The position numbers and the translations under genes were made by a program. From Chlorophyllum brunneum (lineage: Eukaryota; Basidiomycota; Agaricomycetes; Agaricales; Agaricaceae), in NCBI GenBank assembly GCA_963576785.1, contig OY756139.1:558001-622000 (forward strand): a stretch of 64,000 bases of DNA, read 5' to 3'. Numbering within the stretch: the first letter of the stretch is position 1; the number at the start of each line of letters is the position of its first letter. This document shows, in pieces, positions 11,962-21,064 of this stretch. The notes beneath the pieces are model-generated. The model was not told the DNA's origin. It worked only from the letters and a program-made list of their open reading frames with translations, and ran no database searches.

Positions 11962-12255
11962 TCAAAACCAACAACAGGTATAGCAGGGTGCGCTTCCGCC
12001 CACGACCTCTCCTTTGCCGCAAGTAGGGATTTCAGGGAAACAGGAGTCCAGACAAGCTACAGGAGGAGTGGTTGTTGGTGGTGGATTGCCGCAACAGTTC
12101 CAGCATCCAGGTCCTCCGCCAGGATAAGATCCCTTTGGACATTCTGGTGGAGTTTCCCCAAGAATACAGACATCGGGACAAAATTTGTCTGGGTTCGGTC
12201 TGGCGATGACGGCAGTAGTCAAAGCTACGAAACAGAGAGCAAGACGAAGTTGCAT
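11962..12255 (-). CDS. Secreted cysteine-rich protein with two CWxCC modules
   Basis: A single-exon protein of 97 aa. Residues 1-18 form a signal peptide (MQLRLALCFVALTTAVIA). The mature part has two six-cysteine modules, C26-C55 and C68-C95, with spacing C-x3-C-x8-C-x11-C-x2-CC and C-x3-C-x6-C-x11-C-x2-CC, separated by a Pro/Thr linker. The modules end in CWNCC and CYTCC. All mature cysteines fall in modules, so three disulfides per module are likely. It shares this plan with genes at 13151, 14495, 38669 and 41525. I do not recognise the family: it is not a hydrophobin (only one CC doublet per module) and not cerato-platanin. An effector, adhesive or antimicrobial role is possible but unproven. 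Confidence 0.8.
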   Translation of the reverse strand: MQLRLALCFVALTTAVIARPNPDKFCPDVCILGETPPECPKGSYPGGGPGCWNCCGNPPPTTTPPVACLDSCFPEIPTCGKGEVVGGSAPCYTCCWF

Positions 12256-13150
12256 GACCTAGAAGAGGAAGCCTATTGAGCAGGAGGACGGGCGCTAGGA
12301 AGCTTGGAACGAGCCTACGAGAAAGTCGAAGTTGAAACTATTGGCAAGGTCAGTATTGATGATGAAGTTGTCATAGCAAAACACCCACCCTCAAGAGAAA
12401 GTCGACACTTCCTAGCAAGTGCTCTATGGTAGTACTTCATCATGTCTTTTATAACCGCTCGGAACGCCACTTGTCAATCTCTTACCGCTGGGATTGAATG
12501 AAGCATTCCGCATCTTACTCAATCCTTTTTCCTTTTAGAAGCCGTGGAGCCAGTTCAATGCATATCTTTTGAATTCGAGTGATGCAAGCCAAGACTTGGA
12601 GAAGTTCAAACGATCATGAACAGCATGAAGATGCGTCCTATCGGGCAACATTTGAATGGAATATTAGGGATAAATTATCCGAATTATCGGCTATTATGGT
12701 CACAAGAATTGGGTTCGAGATCATATTCTATAGCACAACCTCTTGACAGAAGCACCTTGATCACGACAGAAGCCTCAGACTACTTGCCAAGAACATGGAG
12801 GTACACACATGTCATTCAGAGCGATTTACGGTAGGCAGGAGACCCAGGTAAGTGCGTTGAACATGGGCGGTGCGATACTTACCTACATACTTGAAGCTAC
12901 GTTATGTTCCAGACCCTTGGTCTATCATAGCACTGTGGCATCAGAACCTGAAGATCCTAGCCGCTTCTATCCCGCCAATCAACGTTTTGATTTTGATAAT
13001 CGTCTACTTACGCGACTTGTTTGGGTTGCGGGTTCCCGGTTGAATGATTCAAGACGTTTTAAACATTCCCATCAATTCTGTTGGATCTAGCAACTACATT
13101 GAAGATCATTACACAACGGCGTTTTCTCTCCGTAAATCAGTGGGAAGTAT
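12256..13150. other. Intergenic between tandem cysteine-rich genes
   Basis: Promoter of the 12-kb gene plus the 3' flank of the 13-kb gene. Short open frames at 12616-13090 resemble nothing and are not called. Confidence 0.4.
12447..12453 (-). promoter_or_regulatory. TATA box of the 12-kb cysteine-rich gene
   Basis: TATAAAA on the minus strand, about 195 nt before the ATG at 12255. The long distance suggests a 5' UTR, perhaps with an intron. Confidence 0.45.
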
Positions 13151-13567
13151 TCAGGCATAGATGGGCTGGCAACATCCCCAGCAGCCCTCACTTCCAGTGG
13201 GCGCCTGACCGGCGGGACACACTGGCTTTGTCTGGCGGCATATGTCGGGGCAAACTGTCGGTGGGATAGGTTCGCAGCAACCCCAACAACCCTCACTTCC
13301 TGTAGCGGCCTCTCCATAGGGGCAGATAGGCTTCTTCGGCCTGCAAATAGCGAGGCAGGGAGTAGGAGTGGGTGACGGCGGTAACTTGGTGATAGTGAAG
13401 GTCGGGAGGGGTTGGCAACAACCCCAGCACCCTTCACTGCCAGTGGCAGCCTCCCCATAGGGACAGACTGGTTTTTCAAGACGGCAGACGGCGGTGCAGA
13501 ACCTCTGGGGGCTCGGAACGGCGCTGACACCGACGGCGGCCACAAGAACGATTAGCGAGAGCTTCAT
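13151..13567 (-). CDS. Secreted cysteine-rich protein with three CWGCC modules
   Basis: 138 aa, single exon, signal peptide at residues 1-16 (MKLSLIVLVAAVGVSA). Three modules follow at C24-C51, C71-C98 and C106-C133. Each has exactly C-x3-C-x6-C-x11-C-x2-CC, with the common core KPxCPxGxxxTGSEGCWGCC. Modules 1 and 2 share the eleven residues PYGEAATGSEG before GCWGCC. A Pro/Thr linker of about 18 residues separates modules 1 and 2; modules 2 and 3 are nearly contiguous. This is the cleanest representative of the family. The lack of any other domain suggests a beads-on-a-string extracellular protein. No known family was recognised. Confidence 0.85.
   Translation of the reverse strand: MKLSLIVLVAAVGVSAVPSPQRFCTAVCRLEKPVCPYGEAATGSEGCWGCCQPLPTFTITKLPPSPTPTPCLAICRPKKPICPYGEAATGSEGCWGCCEPIPPTVCPDICRQTKPVCPAGQAPTGSEGCWGCCQPIYA
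13169..13498 (-). repeat. Three tandem copies of the CWGCC module (coding)
   Basis: The module-coding DNA lies at 13415-13498, 13274-13357 and 13169-13252, 84 nt each. The copies stay close at nucleotide level around GGTTGCTGGGG(T/C)TG, which fits internal duplication. Confidence 0.75.
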
Positions 13568-14494
13568 CTTGGGTTTTGATCTTTGGGAGAAGAAAAGTTA
13601 GAGCATGCGATGATTTGTGAGAAGAACGACGTACCGGTGGTAGGATTCACAATATGAGCGGGTCCTGAGATGTTGCATACATCTGAGGCGGCTTTATATC
13701 TGCTAGATTTCAGGGGGTTCATCAGGTCGAAACGCCAAGCCACCACAAATGACGAGAATGGTAAGCAGGTGTCCCTTTTTATTCGTTTTGAACAGGCGGG
13801 GTATGTGCGAAATTCTATCAGAGCTTCAAAGTCCGGCGTAACCACCCCCGCGCCACACCGGTACCATCATGATTTCGAGCGGTACCGTAACGTAATTTTG
13901 AGGGCTTCGCATGTCCGAGTCGTGGATATAACAGCAGAACGTCTCACCAATGATTGATAATGCATAGGTGATGCCTGAAGTATCAGATAACCGTGGGCGA
14001 ACGTACTCGTCTTTGGTGGATATGGTACAGGATGAACAAGATGTCCCAAAGCTGGTAATCTCGGAGACACTCTTCACCCTCAAGACCCATTGGGGTGCTT
14101 GACAGAATTCAGGGTCGAAGAAGGTTATATTACATCTGAGTTGAATTTCACTCACCGATAGTGGGACGAATATATTGCGGTGGCAAGGGGGGAAAAGCGG
14201 CCTTCAGAGGTGGCAGCGGGCCTATAAAACTTGCATGGCAGTACTCAGCCCCGCTCAAAGGACGTCCTCGCGTAATATGTTTCATTGGAAAGTTTCAGCC
14301 AGAACGTCGTCAGATCTCAGATGTTGTGGAAGCAAGGGGGCAATGATTTTGGGAGCCGGCTAAGTCCGAGTTCAATAGGTTCCAATTTGATAATCGCGGA
14401 ACTCGACATTCGCGCAGGTAGTAGAATACACCAATGTTCAACCGTATCAACGATTCTATTCTACCCCTCTCATACATTATTCCTTCTACAGCTG
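13568..14494. other. Intergenic between tandem cysteine-rich genes
   Basis: Contains the promoter of the 13-kb gene. Open frames on both strands here (for example 13826-14155) have no recognisable content. Confidence 0.4.
13693..13698 (-). promoter_or_regulatory. TATA box of the 13-kb cysteine-rich gene
   Basis: TATAAA on the minus strand (within GATATAAAGC), about 126 nt before the ATG at 13567. Confidence 0.5.
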
Positions 14495-14908
14495 TCAGAA
14501 ACTGCCAATAGGTTGGCAACATCCCCAACAGCCCGGAAGTCCAGTTGGTGCCTCTCCTGCGGGACATTCAGGCTTTTCAACGACGCAAACGGCTAAACAA
14601 GGCCTCTGTGTAGGCTGTGGGAGGATTGGTGGGATAGGACGGCAGCATCCCCAGCATCCTTCGCTACCACTTGGTCCTTGACCGACGGGGCAAGTCGGCT
14701 TGACAGGACGGCAAACTGCCGTACACACCGTCCGTTCCTCAACTTTGGGTTCGCAGCAGCCCCAGCACCCTTCAAAGCCACTTGCCTCCTCTCCTGGTGG
14801 ACAAACAGGCTTATCAATGCGACAGTTTTTGGTGCATACTTCGGAAGGATTGGGAATAGCCATCACTCCGACTGCGGCGAGGATAACAGAGGCGAGCAAA
14901 AACTTCAT
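14495..14908 (-). CDS. Secreted cysteine-rich protein with three CWGCC modules
   Basis: 137 aa, single exon, signal peptide at residues 1-17 (MKFLLASVILAAVGVMA), then IPNP as in the paralogues. Three modules occur at C25-C52, C62-C89 and C104-C131, all with C-x3-C-x6-C-x11-C-x2-CC and the KPxCPxG...GCWGCC core. The third has EKPEC and TGLPGCWGCC. The linker between modules 2 and 3 is Pro-rich. It is clearly a tandem paralogue of the gene at 13151, and the last module is followed by QPIGSF where the neighbour has QPIYA. Function unknown; presumably extracellular. Confidence 0.85.
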   Translation of the reverse strand: MKFLLASVILAAVGVMAIPNPSEVCTKNCRIDKPVCPPGEEASGFEGCWGCCEPKVEERTVCTAVCRPVKPTCPVGQGPSGSEGCWGCCRPIPPILPQPTQRPCLAVCVVEKPECPAGEAPTGLPGCWGCCQPIGSF

Positions 14909-15036
14909 CTTGTTGCTGAGGACGACATCAGTATAAAATCCACTTTGTTGAGGCAGTAAAATGTACCTGAGTGTTCAAGGAAATGTAGGTGTGGAATGAG
15001 TACAACTCTAACTAAACGATTTAACGAGGGTCTTCA

Positions 15037-15043
15037 TTTTATA
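15037..15043 (-). promoter_or_regulatory. TATA box of the 14.5-kb cysteine-rich gene
   Basis: TATAAAA on the minus strand (CTATAAAATG), about 130 nt before the ATG at 14908, similar in position to the 13-kb paralogue. Confidence 0.5.
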
Positions 15044-15986
15044 GACTGCTACCGCCTGGATATGGTATACCTATCCCCGTCTTCGTTGGGCTACGCTGAA
15101 GAGTCTTCCCCGATCTGCGTCCATGTCGCAGCCTCCCTGGATACGGACCAGCTTGGCCAAGGTAAGCCAAGGAAATGTACCATGAGGGCCGAATCACCGC
15201 AACCGCACCAGCGGCGTTGTTCAAGTCAACCTGTTTGACCTTGCCTGAAAGAACAATTACCAGTCCGCCACCTTCTATCGACCGCTACCGATAATCCACT
15301 AAGTATATGTGATAAGGCCTTGCAGATCACCTTTTTGCCGTACGAATTATTTTATAAAACAATGTCAACGGGACTAGAGTGTGCTTATGAGCACAGTCGC
15401 TCTGGTTCCCGACGTTCGTACAGCAATGGCTTGACATCTATTCTTATTCATCTTACCATTCTCCACCATCACCGGACTCCCCTATACCCCCCCTTCGGCA
15501 TCAAGACCGAGTCCAAGAGGAACTCACACATCATTGATTCCGTCACCGGGAAACAAAAATAGCGTTCGAGTCGTGTTTGTGCCTCGTTAGATGCTATCTC
15601 GAGGCTTGGGAACCTGTGGTCATGCTTTGGTTCAAAATTAACTCGGCCGTATGCGTAATTTAGTTCGACGCCGAGCATTGGTTGGATTCCCACAAGTCCT
15701 CTGGCGTCCACACCTTGTCTTAAGATGTTACTCCTCTAATACTGTTACATTGTTCCAAATGCCTCGGCGTAACAGCGATCATAATAGGGCACGAACGGCA
15801 GTGAAAATATGGCTTAGCGGCGAAGTCTTGGCGGGTTGTCTATCTCCTTCAGACTTGATCAAACACTGAGTGGGATCCCGGTGAGGCGGGTACTTCAATG
15901 GGCCGATGATGCCCTGGAATGAGTTGATACTCACAAAAAAAGACCAAGGAGCCGAGCGCGGGCGTCCACATACAGACTTTACCACT

Positions 15987-16544
15987 TCAAAGCTTCAAAC
16001 AGGGGTCAATGTCTACGCTAACTACCAAAGTTCCCTTGCACGAAATACACCAGTACGTTGTGCGAACATCAATATCGACCGGTCTCTGGCCCGGTGGATC
16101 CAAATTAAATATCGGTGTGTCTGCTTGCCTACGGTTCCAACTATCCTCACTTCCATAGCCGCCGTCGCTTGGGTCGTTTTCATTTCCTGAGTATCCTCGA
16201 CCTGCGGAGCTTGGTCGCCCCATTTTCGGGGTCAGCTCCACCCTCTCCGTTGTAATCACTCCCTGAGAGTGGGTCAGAGGCTTGTATCCCGCTGACGAAC
16301 GCCGTGCGACCCTGACTAGCGAGTTCTTGGTATATCTCTTACCGGAGGCTGAATGGATACTAGAGTTCATGGTGATAATTATCATTGTGAGGAGTATGGA
16401 GGCCGTGTGAGGGTGGCAATTGCAGCGACTTTCATCATTGAGAACCTTGATGCGACGCCGGTACCTTGTGGCGGGACCGCGGGATGCAGGACTTTGATGG
16501 GCTATGAAACCGTGTACGAGGATGCTATATATGACCACCGACAT
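15987..16544 (-). CDS. Doubtful 185-codon open frame
   Basis: An uninterrupted frame long enough to notice. The N-terminal third looks random, while the middle is hydrophilic (KMGRPSSAGRGYSGNENDPSD) and the end has a WCISCKG motif. No domain, signal peptide or paralogue was seen. It may start internally at MNSSIHSASG. It could equally be a chance frame in this gene-poor stretch. Confidence 0.2.
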   Translation of the reverse strand: MSVVIYSILVHGFIAHQSPASRGPATRYRRRIKVLNDESRCNCHPHTASILLTMIIITMNSSIHSASGKRYTKNSLVRVARRSSAGYKPLTHSQGVITTERVELTPKMGRPSSAGRGYSGNENDPSDGGYGSEDSWNRRQADTPIFNLDPPGQRPVDIDVRTTYWCISCKGTLVVSVDIDPCLKL

Positions 16545-17043
16545 GCTGCGTATAACTAGTGTTCACGCGGGCTGGACAAGAATCTGCTCTTGACAATACA
16601 GATATGTGACCAGAAGTAAATTGAGTAGAGCAGAGATCATAGTGGTGACTATTAAGGCCCTGAGATGGGGTTGGTGATTATGCGGTGGTAGAGTTACAGC
16701 GCGGTGGCTTCGGATGTGTCGATTAGAGGTCGTGTTCGACCGCAGTGGACCCTAGCTATAAACGTTACTACAGAGGGTATTGCTCTCACTGTTAACCTTC
16801 ATCCCTAGTGAACCTTCCCTTCAAGCACGGACAAAGGTAAGCGGTGAGCGGTGGTACCCAAGCAAGGATTCTGGGCGCTCTCTAGAGAGTCACGAGATAG
16901 CCAATCAGGCGCCTAACTAAATCCAAGTTCCAGACCAGAAACGAGAAATCCGCCATCGACCATATCGATAACTCACGTGTACTTTATCCTGGGCGCGGTT
17001 TCTCTTATAGGCCTGACCGCGCTCATCACTCCACCTATCAAAA

Positions 17044-18077
17044 ATGTCGGCACAAACATCGTCCCCACTCGTAGCTCGGGAAGCACTAGCCCAACGGGAG
17101 ATACCAAAGATGATCCTTTCACAGGCCACCAATCCGCTAACAGCACCAATCGCAACACCAGAAGGCTTAACTGCCGCAGAGAGAGCCGTTCGCAGGTTTT
17201 CTGTCGAAGCAAACGCGATAGGTATGATCCCCGAGTCCAAGTCGTACAATCGGATTAGTAAAATGAGGTTTCAGTCACTGGAGGTGCTGGTCATTTGGGT
17301 CTTGCGGCAATTCGAGGACTTCTAGAACATGGGGCAACTGGTATAGCGATATTTGATCTTTTGACAACACTCGTATCTGCGCAGGCAGAAATCCAAAAGC
17401 TTCAGAGCGAGTTTCCCCAAGCAAAAGTGATTGCGGTAGAGGTGGATGTAACGGACGAGAAGGCCATAGAGAAAGGGATACAGGACGCTAAAACTGCGTT
17501 AGGGGCGATAAACATGCTACTGTGCTTTGCCGGAGTCGTTGCCAACACACATGCTGTAGATGTCAGCTCTGCGGAGTGGAGGAGAGTCTTGGAGATTAAT
17601 ACGACTGGTAGTTGGCTTTGCGCTCAGGCAGTGTCCAAGTACGTCAGATCCCAAAGGCGTTGGTGTCACCAAGGCTGACATTATCTCCTTAGGCGCATGA
17701 TAGCGCAAGGCGAAGGAGGAAGCATCGTCTTTATATCATCGGCAGCAGCTCACGGAGTTGTGTACCCGCAACCACAAGCCGCTTACAACGTCTCGAAAGC
17801 TGGGGTTTCGCACTTGGCAAGGTGTCTCGCAGCTGAATGGGCTCGTTATGGGATACGGGTGAACGGCGTATGTCCGGGATATATGAATACGATCCTGAAT
17901 ACCGGAGAGAGTCTGGCACCTGCGAGAAAAATCTGGGCCGACAGAAACCCACTGGGGAGAATGGGAGAACCGGATGAGTTGATTGGCACTATTATATTGT
18001 TGTGCAGTCGGTATGCCGGAAGGTATATCACTGGAGAAAATGTCACTGTTGATGGTGGGTCTTCGCTTGGGGGATAA
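17044..18077 (+). CDS. Short-chain dehydrogenase/reductase (SDR), sorbose/polyol type
   Basis: Three exons (17044-17221, 17275-17638, 17693-18077) give 308 aa. The Rossmann entry VTGGAGHLG (TGxxxGxG) starts near residue 60, then the acidic end of beta-2 (IFDL), VEVDVTDE, a CFAGVV in place of the usual NNAGV, ISSAAAHG with the catalytic Ser, and YNVSKAG with the catalytic Tyr and Lys. VNGVCPGYMNT and the C-terminal GRYITGENVTVDGG complete the fold. The Asp at the end of beta-2 suggests NAD(H) preference. The N-terminal extension of about 58 residues is typical of fungal sorbose reductase / arabinitol dehydrogenase relatives. It probably oxidises or reduces a sugar alcohol or ketose; the substrate cannot be assigned. 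Confidence 0.9.
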
Positions 18078-18436
18078 TTGAACTCACTGATAAGCTTGGT
18101 TACAGGTGGGACGAGTGTTATGTACTGATTCTGGGTTCTGAGGATTTGTTCGTTCCTTGAGTTGCATTACTGTAACGAGACGAAACGATAATCGCACAGG
18201 TATAGAGTCTGAGAAATCAAGTTGTCCACAATTGTTTTCCCCGTGGGAAATCACTGGACCAGCCAATCAGAGACTGTGTGTGTCCAAGATTTAATCGGGG
18301 CTTAAAGAGCTGGAAACTATTTTTAGTCAGTGAGTTAACCACCACCATGATGGCGATACCAGCGGTCCAAGTAGCCGCAGCGTCTCGACCCCTGTTCGGG
18401 CAATGAGTACCTCTTCCTCCAAATCCTTTCGACCAA
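18078..18436. other. Intergenic
   Basis: A spacer of 359 nt between two plus-strand genes. A short frame starting at 18403 (MSTSSSKSF) overlaps the next gene's start region but closes quickly, so I prefer ATG 18437. Confidence 0.4.
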
Positions 18437-19647
18437 ATGAATCAGTCCCCATACCACGACGCGTATGACCAGTGCTGTCAGAGTGAGATCGAGGCGGGAA
18501 CTGACGCCATACGCCTTATGTATGCCCGTCGCCTAGGATATCTAATCCTCGAGGCACCCAATCCGGATGCTCGAAACATCATTGCCGAAGAGGTCCTTCA
18601 ATGTATGGCCGGCCCTGGTAGAATGGACGAGCTGGCTGAATTTTACATTAATCACTTATTCCTTTTTTGTGGGTTGATGGTAATTTCTATTGTGATCTCT
18701 CGTTAATATTCTTGCTAGTCAAGCAGAATAAAGGGTGCACACCTGCGCTATCTGAACATCCCAGTCGCCCTTCCTCCGAAATACATAGATCTTTCTTTGG
18801 CGTAGCCATTGATACGGCACCAAGGGATCATTTGTCCGCGAAAAAAGCCGTGAGTTCATTGTCTCATTAACTGTCCAGAACTTATGTTTATTTAGGGTTT
18901 GAGACGCGACGCCTATCGTTGCATGGTTACTCACAGTGTCGATCGTGCTACCTTCCGTGAGATGACGGTAGCAGAGAGGGCTGCGTGCAATATGCCGCCT
19001 GGAACCGCAAGTACAACCACCAATTTTTGCTATATATTCCCTCCTTCGACAAATTGGGGTCTCAACAAGGTTTACTGCGTCTCTCTCTACCACAATGTCA
19101 GTTCAGCGGCTGACATTGTACCTGTAACAGACCCACTACTCCAGAAATGTGTGGAGTGTCTTGAGCAATTTTGGTGGGATTGACGTGCTCGCAGAACTTG
19201 ATGGCGACAAAATCCACAGGTTATATAACGGACTAACGCTCGCCCTTGTCATGCATCCCGAGTTTGCCGACCTGGAGTTATGGTTTGAGGAAGTACCAGT
19301 GAGCAATTGTCAGTCCTCGCATTACCCTGACCCGTTCAACTTATGCGGTTCAGAATCAACTTAACACTTATACCGTCTGTGCCCTGGATCACAGTATCTG
19401 GAGTCTTTCCTCACTTCCGTATCCCTGTATTGTCACTTTCACCTCAACCAGTGATGAACTAGAGCTGCCAGATCCGAGATACCTGAAGCTTCATGCGGCT
19501 GTTTGCCGAGTGGCCCACATGTCTGGTGTTGCTGGATACCTGAATCTATGTGATCGGGAGGTGGAAGAGAGGGGTGTCTTGTCTCCTGATGGTTCTTCGG
19601 CAGACCTTTTGACTTCTCGAATTCAAAGAATGCTTCACGTGCGTTAG
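18437..19647 (+). CDS. Fungal HNH-nuclease-type protein, possibly catalytically degenerate
   Basis: Five exons join in frame: 18437-18668, 18719-18849, 18896-19069, 19131-19298 and 19354-19647, giving 332 aa. The layout matches a large basidiomycete family: a helical N-terminus, KGxTPAxSxHPSRPS, an HNH core beginning LRRDAYRCMVT, then VWSVLSNFGG, the IHRLYNGLTL motif, LWFEEVP and a C-terminus with LKLHAAVCRVAHMSGVAGYL. As I recall the family, the first HNH histidine normally sits in a CAHIIP-like motif; here that place reads NFCYIFP. If so, metal binding could be lost. The function of the fungal family is not known to me; the HNH assignment rests on the RDxYRCxVT start and overall order. Confidence 0.75.
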
Positions 19648-19903
19648 AGCTTTAGATACCCGTGTGGATCGTGTACGATTAAATGATCTCTGTTCCTGTG
19701 CGTCTTTTCATGTAGTTTTTCGGACTGGGGATTGCAAGGGTGGGTTTGACAGAGGTAGTATTTTGAAGCGCTTACAGAGTTCCTTGTGATTCTGGATTTA
19801 CAAATAGCTCATCGGGCAGGGAGCCCAGGTCGATAGCAAATATAACCAAATAACACCATTAAGGGCAGTCCGTCGTTCACAAAGTTTCTGTATTACTCCC
19901 ATC

Positions 19904-20888
19904 ATGGATCCCTTCGAAGTCCGGATGCAATTTATTTCACTACTCAGGCGACTTACTGCGTAAGCGACGACTTATTTTGCTTCAGATTATCCAGGTTAAA
20001 GCTATAATAGCACAGCTCACAACAATCTATCCAAAAGGTCGTCGGATTCTCTGTAAAATTCGCTCAGTGCGGTGAAGATCTTTGGGACTGCATCATTGAG
20101 GAATGTCAGAAGGTGCGCTACGGCTTATCAATGGACATTGTACGGCTCTTCTCATACGTCCTTAGGGTTCAATCAACTCGAGAATCAATATCCTTCATTT
20201 TCTCGATTCTTTGTGCGAGACGTGTCTCTTACTCAGGTCTCGTCCAACATCCTCCACGAGCCAGAAGGATGATGTTGCTTCTAAAGCCGTCTACGTGGAC
20301 TATCTTGCACGGGATTTGGCCAAAATCATAGAGCTCGTCGTCCCGGAAGGACGGCAAGGACTGCCAAATCTCTCCAGCACCAAGCAGGTACGTTGAACCA
20401 GTTCAAGTGTCCATTAAGCCCTGACTCTGAGATCCCCTGTGTCGCAGATACTCGAAAGTTGGCGAACAAAACGCGTCATCGACCAACAAAAGATTGAGGA
20501 TGTCCTCTCTATTCTTAATAATCGTTCAAACACGACCACCGATGTGCCTAGTTCAACACTCCAACCCACATCTGCACACGAACCTCTGTCTCGAAATGAC
20601 ATCTTCAAACGTATAGAGGAAGACCGTGAGCGTCACAAACGCCTACGAGAACGTCGATGGGTGCAATCTATAACACACAACACGACGGATTATCGCTCTC
20701 TTCCGCTCGCATGTTTCCTCCCATTGACAGAGTCAGCGGGAGGGGAGCGTGGGCTACCTATTGACATCGAGTTCGAGAATGAATGGGAAACAACGAGCGA
20801 TTGGAATGAGGATGATGATGAGGCGGCGGCAGAAGAGTCGGAACGTTGTTTTCGGGCTGATGGGGAGGCACCAATGGACCTGTCATGA
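19904..20888 (+). CDS. CTK3: CTD kinase I gamma subunit (CTK3-like, CID domain)
   Basis: Four exons (19904-19959, 20016-20112, 20166-20387, 20448-20888) give 271 aa. The start MDPFEVRMQFISLLRRLTAS, then QQSIQKVVGF, EDLWDCIIEECQKGS and RINILHFLDSLCE, form the RNA-polymerase-II CTD-interacting (CID-like) helical domain of Ctk3. The middle AVYVDYLARDLAKIIELVVP and LESWRTKRVID are also typical. The C-terminus is highly acidic (DWNEDDDEAAAEESE). The protein should be part of the CTDK-I kinase that phosphorylates Ser2 of the CTD during elongation. It converges with UTP20, whose stop lies 176 nt downstream on the other strand. Confidence 0.88.
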
Positions 20889-21064
20889 TATCTATAATGG
20901 ACAGTGTGTACACTAATACTTATGCTACACAATTGCAGGGGTCTGGATACAATGCAGAGAATGTCTAGTTATCTAATTTCAGTCGTTCTTCCTTCTCTTG
21001 AATTTTCCTCTGCTCTCACTGAATGGAGTCAGTTTAATCCGCGGGTACAAGTGGGAATGGTTAC

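Larger units (their letters stand above)
14909..17043. other. Long intergenic region
   Basis: This holds the promoter of the 14.5-kb gene and the upstream region of the dehydrogenase at 17044. Apart from the doubtful open frame at 15987-16544, I see no gene. Confidence 0.4.

Noticed and set aside
16353..16559. Plus-strand 68-codon frame
   Set aside because: It overlaps the doubtful minus-strand frame and has no supporting feature.
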